DNA of 64,000 nt, taken from positions 682,001 to 746,000 of the forward strand of contig NZ_JAGKQQ010000001.1 in the NCBI RefSeq assembly GCF_017939745.1, written 5' to 3'. This DNA comes from Gemmata palustris. Its GTDB lineage: Bacteria > Planctomycetota > Planctomycetia > Gemmatales > Gemmataceae. A model generated the notes under the pieces. That model had not been told where the DNA came from. It searched no databases and saw only the letters and a program-made list of their open reading frames with translations. Position numbers and translations under genes: made by a program. Positions within the stretch are counted from its first letter, which is position 1, and each line of letters begins with the position of its first letter. Positions 1 through 8,165 of this stretch are shown one piece after another.

Positions 1-1
1 T

Positions 2-271
2 ACCGATTCGGACACGGAAACGCGCAGTGCCGCGGTGTCCGCGCTGGCCCGGTTGGGCGAGCGCTCCGCGCTCGCGGAAGTCACGGCCGGCTTGAGCAGC
101 GAGGAACCCGCGATCCGCCAAGGCGCTGCGGGGCGAATCGCGACGGAAGAACTGTCATGGGCGTGGCCGGACCTGGAAACTGCGGCCGAATCGACCGACC
201 CGGACACCGCGCTCGCCGCGGCCGAGGCGCTCGAGTGCCTCCGCGAACGGCTGTTCGGGTTCGCGCGGTAG
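2..271 (+). CDS. HEAT-repeat protein, C-terminal fragment (cut by window edge)
   Basis: The reading frame is open to the left edge, so only the last 89 residues are visible. They form two to three helical hairpins of HEAT/PBS-lyase type: alternating Ala/Leu-rich helices with the repeated pattern SxDxxTRxAAxxALxRLG and DPDTALAAAEALECL. Such repeats are protein-binding scaffolds and are very common in planctomycetes. The parent protein's length and function cannot be judged. A GTG at 35 exists but lies inside a repeat and is unlikely to be the true start. Confidence 0.7.
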   Translation, partial: TDSDTETRSAAVSALARLGERSALAEVTAGLSSEEPAIRQGAAGRIATEELSWAWPDLETAAESTDPDTALAAAEALECLRERLFGFAR

Positions 272-430
272 CGCGGAGCCTTCGCGGTGGGGAGCGTATC
301 CGCCTTCGACCCGGCGGGTACATTTTTGAGGAGGGGGTAGTTGACTGCGACGACCGAGTGTGGATGATCGCTGGCGGATCATTTCAACAGACAGCGATTG
401 ACTCGGGTCACGGCCCCGAAGGGAGTGGGT

Positions 431-994
431 GTGAGAATCCGCTACGAGAACACCATCGACGATTTCGTTGCGCTGGCCCGCTTTCACAACGATCACTCGC
501 CTGCGGCCCGTCGGGTACGTGTGCGCGCGACGTGGCTGTTTGCCGTCGGTGTTTCGGCGATCACCGCCGGGGTTACCTTCAAGATGTGGGAGGCCCGGCA
601 CGCGCGCGGAGAGGGGACCGAGGCATGGGTCGCCCCTTTAATATTTGCATCGATTATTTTGATTTCCCTCATCATATCCCTCCTCCGTATGCCGGGCGGA
701 TTTCGGCGCCAGGCCGAGCGCCAGGCCCGCCGGATGTACGCGGAAGCAACGAATAAGAGTGTGCTCGGGACTCGCGAACTTGAACTGATCGGGAGCGAGT
801 TGATCTCCCGATCCTCCTACGCCGAGTCGCGGTTGCGGATAGAGGCGGTCGAGCGCGTGGTCACGTATGACGGCTACACACTCATCTTCATCAGCGCCAC
901 GACGGCACACATTATTCCCCACGATGCGGTGTCGGAGGGCGACCCCGAGAGATTCGCCGAGGCGATCAATAGCCGAATCCCTCCGGCACTTTAG
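431..994 (+). CDS. YcxB-like membrane protein
   Basis: Encodes a 187-residue protein. It opens with the pattern typical of YcxB-family proteins (RIRYENTIDDFVALARFH), followed by two hydrophobic helices (about residues 35-52 and 65-85) and a soluble C-terminal part with a short beta-rich region (TRELELIGSELISRSSY). I chose the GTG at 431 because GGGAG at 421-425 sits 5 nt upstream and the family pattern begins at once; an in-frame upstream start at 398 would add residues foreign to the family. The role of YcxB proteins is not established. It appears monocistronic. Confidence 0.7.
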   Translation: MRIRYENTIDDFVALARFHNDHSPAARRVRVRATWLFAVGVSAITAGVTFKMWEARHARGEGTEAWVAPLIFASIILISLIISLLRMPGGFRRQAERQARRMYAEATNKSVLGTRELELIGSELISRSSYAESRLRIEAVERVVTYDGYTLIFISATTAHIIPHDAVSEGDPERFAEAINSRIPPAL

Positions 995-1136
995 TGAATT
1001 GAGTTCCTCCCCACATAACCGGCGGTTGTCGTGTCGTAAGCGTCTGCCCCGGGGCGCCGCGAAGCGAGTTACGGGACGCGGTTAGGCGACATCCCGAGAT
1101 GTGATTCGCGCCACAGTGAGTGCGCGCCTCGTGTCC

Positions 1137-1385
1137 TCAGTTCATTTTTGTCATCAGGTCCGCCACAATGACTCCTTGCCGCACAAGAATGTAACCCTCG
1201 CGCCCCATCGTCTTCTGCCAATCGGCTTCGTTCGAGTCGTAAAAATACACGGTGTCACCCGGCAGCAGGCTGTCGACGAACTCGTCGCGCAGCTTTCGGA
1301 AGATACCCGTTGACGACTTCCCAGGAACATCCTCGGCGAGAACGGGCGTGATCGACATCATTTTGGCGAAGTCTTCAAGTGTCAT
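1137..1385 (-). CDS. Small hypothetical protein
   Basis: An 82-residue protein starting with ATG at 1385. It has a balanced, soluble composition (SLLPGDTVYFYDSNEADWQ; REGYILVRQGVIVADL) and reads like a real small protein rather than a shadow: no low-complexity Arg runs and no competing frame opposite. I recognise no domain. It could be a single-subunit regulator or one half of a small two-gene module, but no partner is evident. Confidence 0.5.
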   Translation of the reverse strand: MTLEDFAKMMSITPVLAEDVPGKSSTGIFRKLRDEFVDSLLPGDTVYFYDSNEADWQKTMGREGYILVRQGVIVADLMTKMN

Positions 1386-1633
1386 TGCGCCGTACCCGCT
1401 TCGCTAAAGGACAGTCCGTTCTCTATGAACCCGTACCGCGCCAGCCTACTAGCCCCAGCGCCGTTTACGTCGGCGTGCTCGGGGGCGAGCGCGCCAAGAC
1501 CTACCTGCAGTAGCGCGACACGTGGAACGTTTTGGTCTTCCGAAGCACAGAGGGGAAGCCCGGTGCTTTCTTTCTCAACTCCCCTAACCCCGCGCGCCGA
1601 TAAAGAAGGGCGGTCCACTGGGCGGGGTGCTGA

Positions 1634-1849
1634 ATGCGATTCGCGGTACGCCTCGCGATGCTCTGCGCCGGTCTCTCACTCGTCGGGTGCGGGTTCGCCC
1701 ACAAACCCTACGCGGGCGACCCGCTCTTGCGCCGGGGGCGGGCCGTGTGGCTCTCGCGCGACCCCGTGTCCCCGCCCGCGCCGTTCCTGCCGTCCGTGAT
1801 CGAACCGCCGCAACCGCCCGTTGAACCCGTCACTTCCCAATTGGAGTGA
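1634..1849 (+). CDS. Small predicted lipoprotein
   Basis: A 71-residue protein with a short positively charged N-terminus, a hydrophobic core and a lipobox ending in Cys (LVGC, residues 17-20), then a proline-rich tail. This is the layout of a small lipoprotein. No domain is recognised. Its last 20 nt overlap tail to tail with the convergent WD40 gene. It is short, so gene status is likely rather than certain. Confidence 0.45.
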   Translation: MRFAVRLAMLCAGLSLVGCGFAHKPYAGDPLLRRGRAVWLSRDPVSPPAPFLPSVIEPPQPPVEPVTSQLE

Positions 1850-2789
1850 CCGCGACCGTTCCGTTGTCGTGGCCGGTCACGACGAACGTCCCGTCGGCCG
1901 CGAACGCCACGCAGTAGCCCGGGTTCTTGATCGCTTTCGTGAACTTCGGCTTGTCCGCGTCGAGCGCCCACACCGTAATCAGCCCCGAGTAGCCGCACAC
2001 CGCGGCCGTCTTCGCCTTCTCGGACCACGCGAGCGCGTAGGGGTCGTCGGTGGTCGGGCCGAGCTTCTTAGTTTCCTTCGCGTCGACCACGTTCCATACA
2101 CGAATGGTCCGGTCCATCGACGCGGACACCAGCACCTTGTCGTCGCCCGTGAATGCGATGGACGTGACCGGCTGCTCGTGCCCCTTGAGTTGCTTCAGCT
2201 CCTTCAGGTCTTTCACGCTCCACAGCTTGATGAGGTTGTCTTTCCCCGCGCCCGCGGACGCGAGTGTCTTCCCGTCCGGGCTGAACGCGACGACGTACAC
2301 GGACCCGTCGTGCGCGCCGAGGTTCTTGACCTCCTTGCCGTCGGCCGGGTTCCACAGGCGCACCGACTTGTCCGCGCCGGCGGTGGCGAGCGACTTCCCG
2401 TCCGGGCTGAACGCGATCGCGTCCACGATGTCGGTGTGGCCCTTGAGCTCGAACTTGGTCTTACCGTCGGTGACGTCCCAGATCCGCGCGGTCTTGTCCT
2501 GGCTGGCGGTGGCGACGAGTTTCGCGTCGGTGGGGTGGAACGCGACCGCGTACACGGGGCCGGTGTGCCCGGTGAGCGCCTTTTTCTCTTTGAGCGCCCC
2601 GTCCGGCGCGAGATCCCAGAGTTTCACCACGTTATCGAACCCGGCGGTCGCCAGGGTCTTGCCGTCCGGCGATACCGCGACCGAGTGAACGAGCGCGCCG
2701 TGGGCTTTAAGAGGGGTCGGTTGGGCGCCGACCGCGGGCGTGACGGAGATGATGCCGAGGAGGAAGAGTGCGGAGCGGAGGCGGGTCAT
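1830..2789 (-). CDS. Exported WD40-repeat beta-propeller protein
   Basis: A 319-residue protein with a signal peptide (MTRLRSALFLLGI..., predicted cleavage after VGA near residue 21) followed by seven WD40 repeats. Most blades show the SPDGKTLATAG ... VKLWD pattern (AFSPDGKSLATAGADKSVRLW is one example, split by the usual turn). Seven blades would close one propeller filling the whole mature protein. I use ATG 2789, which begins the signal peptide; upstream in-frame codons would bury it. WD40 propellers are scaffolds; no catalytic domain is present. Likely periplasmic. Confidence 0.85.
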   Translation of the reverse strand: MTRLRSALFLLGIISVTPAVGAQPTPLKAHGALVHSVAVSPDGKTLATAGFDNVVKLWDLAPDGALKEKKALTGHTGPVYAVAFHPTDAKLVATASQDKTARIWDVTDGKTKFELKGHTDIVDAIAFSPDGKSLATAGADKSVRLWNPADGKEVKNLGAHDGSVYVVAFSPDGKTLASAGAGKDNLIKLWSVKDLKELKQLKGHEQPVTSIAFTGDDKVLVSASMDRTIRVWNVVDAKETKKLGPTTDDPYALAWSEKAKTAAVCGYSGLITVWALDADKPKFTKAIKNPGYCVAFAADGTFVVTGHDNGTVAVTPIGK

Positions 2790-3260
2790 GGGAGGAGTCT
2801 CGGAAGTATTTCGGGCAGGACCGACATTGTGGGCGCCGGCCCCGCGGAAGACAACTCCCAAATCAGCCGGCACCCGCGCGCGTGAAATTACTTGTGTTCT
2901 TGTGTCCACTTGCTTAGAATTGGCTGTATGGAGTCAGTGCAGATGTCGTCACGCGATGCTGGTTGAGTGATTGCGGAAGCCGGGTTTTGAATGTGATTGT
3001 TAGTCGAATTGGGGGAATGCTGGTCGAGATGTTAGCCAGGAATCGCGGATTCTGGTTGAGTTGTAGCGAATGTTAGCCGCGCCCGACCCGCAACGACGGG
3101 CGGCAAAGAGGGAAGAGTGGCGAACAGACTTGAAATACCAGCATTTCGGCATCATTCGCCCTGCAATACAATCGACCGGCCGCCCGCACGGGCCAAAATG
3201 TTAGCAATTGTTAGCCCGGAACGGTTCGCCCCCCCTGTGTCGCGTGGTCCAACTCGGAGG
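2790..3260. other. Intergenic spacer with repeated AATGTTAGC motif
   Basis: No credible gene. The stretch is more AT-rich than its surroundings and carries four copies or close variants of ATGTTAGC on the plus strand (3029-3036, 3069-3077, 3197-3205, 3206-3215). The same motif recurs near 34.4 and 51.3 kb. Confidence 0.5.
3029..3215 (+). repeat. AATGTTAGC motif cluster 1
   Basis: Exact AATGTTAGC at 3069-3077 and 3197-3205, ATGTTAGC at 3029-3036 and AATTGTTAGC at 3206-3215. The 15-mer GGCCAAAATGTTAGC at 3191-3205 recurs exactly at 51257-51271. The cluster ends 45 nt before the next gene, so a regulatory role is possible, but it may be a remnant of something else. Confidence 0.5.
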
Positions 3261-3593
3261 ATGAGCGTGCCCGAACCACCGTATTACGCGGTCCTCTTCA
3301 CCTCGCGGCGCCGGGCCGAACCCGGTGGCGGGTACGGCGCGACCGCGGACCGCATGGAAGAACTCGCGGCTCAACAGCCCGGTTTCTTGGGCGTCGAATC
3401 CGCCCGCGGCGCGGACGGTTTGGGGATCACGGTTTCGTACTGGGCCACGCTCGAGGACGTGCGCGCGTGGGGCCGGAACGCCGAACACTTACTGGCACAG
3501 AAGTTCGGGCGCGAGAAGTGGTACCAGTGGTTCGCACTTCGGATCTGTCGCGTCGAACGCGCGACCGAATTCACCCATGTGGACGAAGCGTAA
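3261..3593 (+). CDS. ABM-family (antibiotic biosynthesis monooxygenase-like) protein
   Basis: A 110-residue ferredoxin-fold protein of the antibiotic biosynthesis monooxygenase type: YYAVLFTSRR strand, helix with MEELAAQQPGFLGVES, ISYW-like strand (ITVSYWATLEDVRAW), helix and closing strand WYQWFALRICRVER. Members are small dimeric oxygenases or haem/quinone-acting enzymes; the substrate cannot be told from sequence. The start is ATG 3261 or, more plausibly by spacing, GTG 3267: GGAGG at 3256-3260 directly abuts the ATG but lies 6 nt before the GTG. Confidence 0.75.
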   Translation: MSVPEPPYYAVLFTSRRRAEPGGGYGATADRMEELAAQQPGFLGVESARGADGLGITVSYWATLEDVRAWGRNAEHLLAQKFGREKWYQWFALRICRVERATEFTHVDEA

Positions 3594-3604
3594 CCAAACG
3601 AACA

Positions 3605-3626
3605 ACGGCCGGGTTTCCCCGGCCGT
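3605..3626. terminator. Bidirectional hairpin terminator
   Basis: Perfect 9-bp stem ACGGCCGGG/CCCGGCCGT with loop TTTC. It lies between two convergent genes ending at 3593 (+) and 3656 (-). Confidence 0.7.
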
Positions 3627-3655
3627 CGCGTGCGAACGAATCGCGGTCACTCAGA

Positions 3656-5050
3656 TCAGTACCGAAGGATGACGTCCATCGCCGCGGTGAACAGGTTCGA
3701 GCTACCATCGAACGGCCGGCTCGAGTTGTTGTGGTCGTACCGCACGGTGGGGCGGAACATCAGCGACCGCGTGGGCGAGTACGCGAGCCCGTAGGTCACT
3801 TCGGTGTACAGGCCCTTCGACCCGGTGCGGAACCCCTTGGTGTCCTCGAACAGTTCCACGCGGAAGTTGCTCGTCACCTGGTCCGTGTGCTTGTAAAGGA
3901 GGTAGTTCGCGGCCCCGTACCACGTCGCCGAGCCGGACGCCCCGCCCTCGCTCGGGAGCGGCGCCCCGTCGATGTGCGAGAACGAGGAGTCGAAGACGTA
4001 GGTCAGCTTGTCGGTGAAGTTGTGCGACACCTGGAAGTTGTACACGTTGTAGAACGGGTACGAGCCACTGGTCGAGAACCGCGGGTCGGTCGCCATCACG
4101 TTCAACAACGCGGTGGTCTTCCCCTCCTTCGGCGCCCACTTCAACTGGCCGATGTAGGTGGGCTGCGCGACGCCGAAGAAGTTATCCGCCCCCATCACGA
4201 GCCCGTTGCTCACGGTCCAGGTGTCGTTGAGCGGGGTAATCGCCCACGCACCGGTGTGAGTAAAGGGGTTGTACTGGAACAGGTAAGCGCGTTGCAGGAA
4301 CGGCGTTTCGGCACCTTGAACGAGTTCGTACCCGATGTGCGTGGCGAACTTACCGACACGGAGGGTGGTACCCTTCGGCCCGACGTTCGGCAGGAACGCA
4401 TCGACATAGGCCTGGAACAGGTCGACCGGGTAGGCGTCCTTCGCGCCCGGAGCACCGACCCCGTTCTGGTTCGAGAGCAGGCCGCGGGAGATCGAGTACC
4501 GGGCGTCGGTACCGGGCAGAATCCAGTCCGTGCGGAAGCCCAACTGGAACTCGCTCTTGCTCGTGTCAACGGTCTTCTCGATCTTGAGGTAGTTCTGGTT
4601 GAACTGCCAGAAGTCGGAGCGGTCGTTGAACGTCACCGGCTGGTTGCTCCGGTGCGCGGTGCTGGTCGAGTAGTTCCCCTGCAACCAACCGGAGATCGTG
4701 ATCCCGCTCTCCTCGAGCCGCGGGCCGAACCGGGTGGTCGAGAGGATGCGCATCAGAGCGTAGGGCTCCGGGGGCGGCGGTTGGTCGTCTTCCTTCTTTT
4801 CTTCTTCCTTTTTCTCACCGTTGCCGTTCCCGTTCGCGGGGGGCATCCCGGCGGGCGGCATACCCGCAGGAGGCATTCCGGCGGGGGGCATCGGTTTCAC
4901 AGGCACCGGCTGTGCGGCCGGCTGTTGTGCTCCGACAAAGCGGCCCGGGGCTCCCACTTGCGGGACCGGGGGAAGGTAAACACCAGCGGGCGGGGGCGTA
5001 TCCGGGAGCTGGCCGGTGGCGAGGGCGGTAAACAGGATGAGCGAATTCAT
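3656..5050 (-). CDS. Outer-membrane beta-barrel porin (OmpL/BBP2-like)
   Basis: A 464-residue protein: a short hydrophobic N-terminus, a proline-rich linker with four tandem MPPAG units (about residues 54-72), an acidic/Lys-rich stretch (EKKEEEKKEDD), then a beta-barrel of alternating aromatic strands (GITISGWLQGNYST ... TRSLMFRPTVRYDHNN) that ends in an aromatic residue (ILRY), as outer-membrane barrels do. The layout matches the 'putative beta-barrel porin-2' family. A Shine-Dalgarno GGAAGG precedes ATG 5050. It is divergent from amt-glnB, so a role in taking up nitrogen compounds across the outer membrane is a reasonable inference, not proven. Confidence 0.8.
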   Translation of the reverse strand: MNSLILFTALATGQLPDTPPPAGVYLPPVPQVGAPGRFVGAQQPAAQPVPVKPMPPAGMPPAGMPPAGMPPANGNGNGEKKEEEKKEDDQPPPPEPYALMRILSTTRFGPRLEESGITISGWLQGNYSTSTAHRSNQPVTFNDRSDFWQFNQNYLKIEKTVDTSKSEFQLGFRTDWILPGTDARYSISRGLLSNQNGVGAPGAKDAYPVDLFQAYVDAFLPNVGPKGTTLRVGKFATHIGYELVQGAETPFLQRAYLFQYNPFTHTGAWAITPLNDTWTVSNGLVMGADNFFGVAQPTYIGQLKWAPKEGKTTALLNVMATDPRFSTSGSYPFYNVYNFQVSHNFTDKLTYVFDSSFSHIDGAPLPSEGGASGSATWYGAANYLLYKHTDQVTSNFRVELFEDTKGFRTGSKGLYTEVTYGLAYSPTRSLMFRPTVRYDHNNSSRPFDGSSNLFTAAMDVILRY

Positions 5051-5327
5051 GGAATCCTTCCTTGAAGCCGCTGGAGTAGCGGGATTAAGCCGTGTGGATT
5101 CCCCCCCGATTCGTCCGTGAACCGGAAGGAACGTTTAGTGTGACTCCAGCGAGAGTACGGATCGGCACCACTGGAACGGAAGTAGGAGGGGAATCAATAA
5201 TCTCAGTGCAAATTGACCGCTGAAAGTACCGGTTATTCCGGCTATGCCGAGGAAGAGTTCTCAATTGCACGAAAGGCACTTCAAGTGGCCCGTCACTGGT
5301 AAGGCACAGATGCACATGAATTAAGCA

Positions 5328-5344
5328 TGCAAAGAGGTTGTGCA
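5328..5344 (+). promoter_or_regulatory. NtrC-like enhancer palindrome
   Basis: TGCA-N9-TGCA (TGCAAAGAGGTTGTGCA) fits the spacing of the enterobacterial NtrC consensus TGCAC-N7-GTGCA. The right half is exact (GTGCA) and the left half is TGCAA. It lies about 80 nt upstream of the sigma-54 -24 element, where enhancer sites normally sit. Confidence 0.4.
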
Positions 5345-5422
5345 TTTCGTGTCTACATCAATCTCACGACGGAAGATTATGATTCTACAGGAGTTAAAAT
5401 TATTTCGGCACTTTGCAGAACG

Positions 5423-5438
5423 TGGCACCCGTCCTGCT
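5423..5438 (+). promoter_or_regulatory. Sigma-54 (RpoN) promoter upstream of amt
   Basis: TGGCACCCGTCCTGCT matches the -24/-12 consensus TGGCACG-N4-TTGCW at the critical positions: GG, ten bases, GC. Transcription would start near 5449, leaving a leader of about 84 nt before amt. Confidence 0.6.
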
Positions 5439-5532
5439 TGCTCGCACCAGATGTATCGCCGAACTTATCGTTCGTGAGTTGTGCTGAAGAATTGGCTTTC
5501 TCCCGCCTAAATGTGCGTAACCAAGGTGCGTA

Positions 5533-8046
5533 ATGCAAGTTCGTCGCCTCTTGTTGGCCCTCCTCCTCTTCACGGGCTGCAGTATGATGCCCGGTCTGTG
5601 GGCACCATTGGGAGGGATCGCCTCCGCCCAAGACGAGAAGAAATCTGCAGCCAAGCCCGACTTGGAGGCAGCCGAGAAAGCGATCGCGGATCTGAAGAAG
5701 GCGTTTGAAGCCACACAGAAGGAACTCGCTGAGACGAAGAAAGCCCTCGGCGATCTGAAGACCAGTTCGACCGCCGACACGAAGGCCGCGACCGCGAAGG
5801 TCGATGCGCTCAAGAAGGAAATCGATGCGGCAACGAAATCCGCGACGACCACGAAGGACGAGCTGGCTGCACTCACGGTGAAGGCCAACGCGCTCACCAA
5901 GGAGCTCGAAACCGTCAAAGCCGCTGGGGGTGACCCGAAGGCTGCCGCGGAAAAGCTCGCGGCGATCGAAAAGGGTGCAGAAGAGAGCAAGAAAGCCGCG
6001 GAAGAGATCAAGAAGGCGGCCGAGAAGGGCGTGGCCGATGCCGGCGCTGCTGCAACAACGGGCAAAGAGCGCGGCGACACCGCCTGGATGCTGACCTCCA
6101 GTGCGTTCGTGCTGTTCATGGTGCCGGGTCTGGCGCTCTTCTACGGCGGTATGGTGCGGCGCAAGAACGTGCTGGCCACGATGATGCACAGCATGGCTGC
6201 CCTCGCAGTGGTCGGTGTTTACTGGGTCGCGATTGGGTACGCGATCGCGTTCGGCCCCTCGGTCATCAAAATCGACGTGGCTGGTGTCACGGACGGTGGA
6301 CTGTTCGGGTGGAGCTGGGATCTGTTGTTCCTGAAGGGCATCGAGCCGGGCGCGAAGCTCGGTGGCTACGACATCCCGGTTTACGTTCACGTCATGTTCC
6401 AGGGCATGTTCGCCATCATCACCCCGGCCCTGATTAGTGGGGCGATCGCGGAACGCATTCGGTTCTGGCCGTTCTGCCTCTTCATGGTGCTGTGGGTCAC
6501 GTTCGTGTACTGCCCGCTGGCTCACATGGTTTGGGCGTTCGACTGGTTCGACAACGGTATCCCTCTGGCCAAGCGCGGCGGTGCGGCGATCGGACTCCTC
6601 GGGAAAATGGGCGCGCTCGACTTCGCTGGTGGTACCGTCGTTCACATTGCCGCGGGTATGGCGGGTTTGGCGTGCTGCCTGGTTCTCGGGAAGCGGGCCG
6701 GGTACCCGAAGCAGATCGCGCACCCGAACAGCATGGTGCTGACGCTCTTGGGTGCGGGCCTGCTGTGGTTCGGGTGGTTCGGGTTCAACGGCGGTAGCTC
6801 GGTTCGGGGTGACAGCTTGGCCGGGTCCGCGTTCGCCGCGACCCAAGCTGCTGCTGCTGCCGCCGGGTTGGGCTGGATGTTGGTCGAATGGCTCCACAAG
6901 GGCAAGCCGACCGCGCTGGGCTTGGCGTCCGGTATCGTCGCGGGGCTGGTCGCTGTCACGCCCGCGAGCGGGTTCGTGTACATGTGGGGCGCGGTCCTGA
7001 TCGGGTTGGCCGCGGCCGTTCTCTGTTATCTCGCGGTCGCACTGAAAAACGTGCTCGGGTACGACGACTCGCTCGACGCTTTCGGCGTCCACGGGGTCGG
7101 CGGGTTCGTCGGGGCCATCCTGACCGGGGTGTTCTGCTCCACGCTCGTCAACTCTGCCGGCACCGACGGCCCGTTCGCGTTTTCCGCGCACCGCAGCCGG
7201 TTGGAAGCGCTGAAGAAGGACGAGGGCAAGATGATTAAGGACGCGAAGGCCGAGGCGGACAAGGCCGCTGCCGACGCGAAAGCCAAAGAAACCGAGTCCG
7301 CGACGCAGATCGAAGCGCTGACCAAGGCCAAGGACGAAGCCGAGAAGAAGTTCACCGAAGCGACGATCGGAAAGCGCGAAGCCGAAGCCAAGGCGCTCAC
7401 CGAAGCCAAAGAGAAGCTGAAGGAAGCGACCGACCCGCTGGACAAGCTCAAGGACGAGGCCACGCTGAAGGCCGACGCAGCAAAGAAGATGGAAGACGAT
7501 CAAACCGCGCTGCAAGCGACTGCCGACAAGCAGGACGTCGACGGCAAGTCCGGGCTCTCGCAACTGTTCATCCAGATCAAGGCCGCGGTGTTCTCGGTCG
7601 TGTTCGCGTTCGTGCTGAGTTTGGGTCTGGTGCTCCTCACGCAAGCGATTACGCTCGGGAACTTTAAGACCGATGCGAAGTCGGAGGCCGAGGGCCTGGA
7701 CCGGACGGAGCACGGCGAAGTCGGGTTCGACTTCAGCGGTGCTACGGAATCGGCCACGGTCGTTTCCACCGAACCGCGGGCCGCGAGCGCCCCGCGCGGG
7801 AACGGCCGCTTCGACGTGCAAATCGCCGGCGCCGACTCGAAGGAACTCATGGCGATCTGGTCCGAACTGTGCAAGCCGACCGATGGGGCGCCGGACAAGG
7901 ACTTCATCGCGGTGTACCCGCACGTGACCACGATCCGCGGGACCACGTTCCGGTGCCGTGACGGTGACCCGGCCGCGATCACGAAGCGCCTGGCGTCGCT
8001 GTTCACCCGCCTCGCGAAGAAGCCCGTGACGGCCACGAAAGTGTGA
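5533..8046 (+). CDS. amt: Ammonium transporter (Amt) with two periplasmic coiled-coil regions and a C-terminal extension
   Basis: An 837-residue inner-membrane ammonium channel; a bare Amt core is about 400-430 residues. The order is: signal peptide (cleavage likely after ASA, residue 32); a Lys/Glu/Ala coiled coil, residues 36-180; the Amt core from about residue 185; a second Lys/Glu-rich helical region, about 557-676, inserted between the segments matching TM10 and TM11; TM11 (about 682-705); the conserved GLDRTEHGE cytosolic tail; and an extra domain of about 80 residues with no recognised family. Core signatures are intact: LDFAGGTVVH (His371) and FGVHGVGG (His520), the twin pore histidines. 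By AmtB topology both coiled coils face the periplasm. It probably forms an operon with glnB 119 nt downstream. Confidence 0.92.
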   Translation: MQVRRLLLALLLFTGCSMMPGLWAPLGGIASAQDEKKSAAKPDLEAAEKAIADLKKAFEATQKELAETKKALGDLKTSSTADTKAATAKVDALKKEIDAATKSATTTKDELAALTVKANALTKELETVKAAGGDPKAAAEKLAAIEKGAEESKKAAEEIKKAAEKGVADAGAAATTGKERGDTAWMLTSSAFVLFMVPGLALFYGGMVRRKNVLATMMHSMAALAVVGVYWVAIGYAIAFGPSVIKIDVAGVTDGGLFGWSWDLLFLKGIEPGAKLGGYDIPVYVHVMFQGMFAIITPALISGAIAERIRFWPFCLFMVLWVTFVYCPLAHMVWAFDWFDNGIPLAKRGGAAIGLLGKMGALDFAGGTVVHIAAGMAGLACCLVLGKRAGYPKQIAHPNSMVLTLLGAGLLWFGWFGFNGGSSVRGDSLAGSAFAATQAAAAAAGLGWMLVEWLHKGKPTALGLASGIVAGLVAVTPASGFVYMWGAVLIGLAAAVLCYLAVALKNVLGYDDSLDAFGVHGVGGFVGAILTGVFCSTLVNSAGTDGPFAFSAHRSRLEALKKDEGKMIKDAKAEADKAAADAKAKETESATQIEALTKAKDEAEKKFTEATIGKREAEAKALTEAKEKLKEATDPLDKLKDEATLKADAAKKMEDDQTALQATADKQDVDGKSGLSQLFIQIKAAVFSVVFAFVLSLGLVLLTQAITLGNFKTDAKSEAEGLDRTEHGEVGFDFSGATESATVVSTEPRAASAPRGNGRFDVQIAGADSKELMAIWSELCKPTDGAPDKDFIAVYPHVTTIRGTTFRCRDGDPAAITKRLASLFTRLAKKPVTATKV

Positions 8047-8165
8047 GTGCGGGCACGCGCGTGAGTGGGAGCGAAGGGCCGCTCGAGGAGCTCTTCGCCT
8101 TCCGCTCACCCGCGCGCTTCTCACGCTCGTTCCTTCCCCACAAACTCACACTACCATTCACTCCC

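Larger units (their letters stand above)
5051..5532. promoter_or_regulatory. Divergent control region between porin and amt
   Basis: 482 nt without a credible gene between the divergent porin and amt genes. It is clearly more AT-rich than its surroundings. It contains the sigma-54 match and the NtrC-like palindrome listed separately, plus an isolated TGCAC half-site at 5311-5315. I found no convincing sigma-54 site directed toward the porin. Confidence 0.55.

Noticed and set aside
4850-4895. Short tandem repeat in the porin gene
   Set aside because: Encodes the MPPAG linker units; a protein-level repeat, not a CRISPR or satellite.
3467-5065. 532-residue frame antisense to the porin gene
   Set aside because: Arg/Gly/Val-rich shadow without recognisable domains; the opposite frame is a full outer-membrane barrel with a good ribosome-binding site.
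5377-8124. 915-residue open frame antisense to the amt gene
   Set aside because: Arg/Glu/Gln-rich shadow of a GC-rich gene; no domain, and the sense strand encodes a complete Amt.
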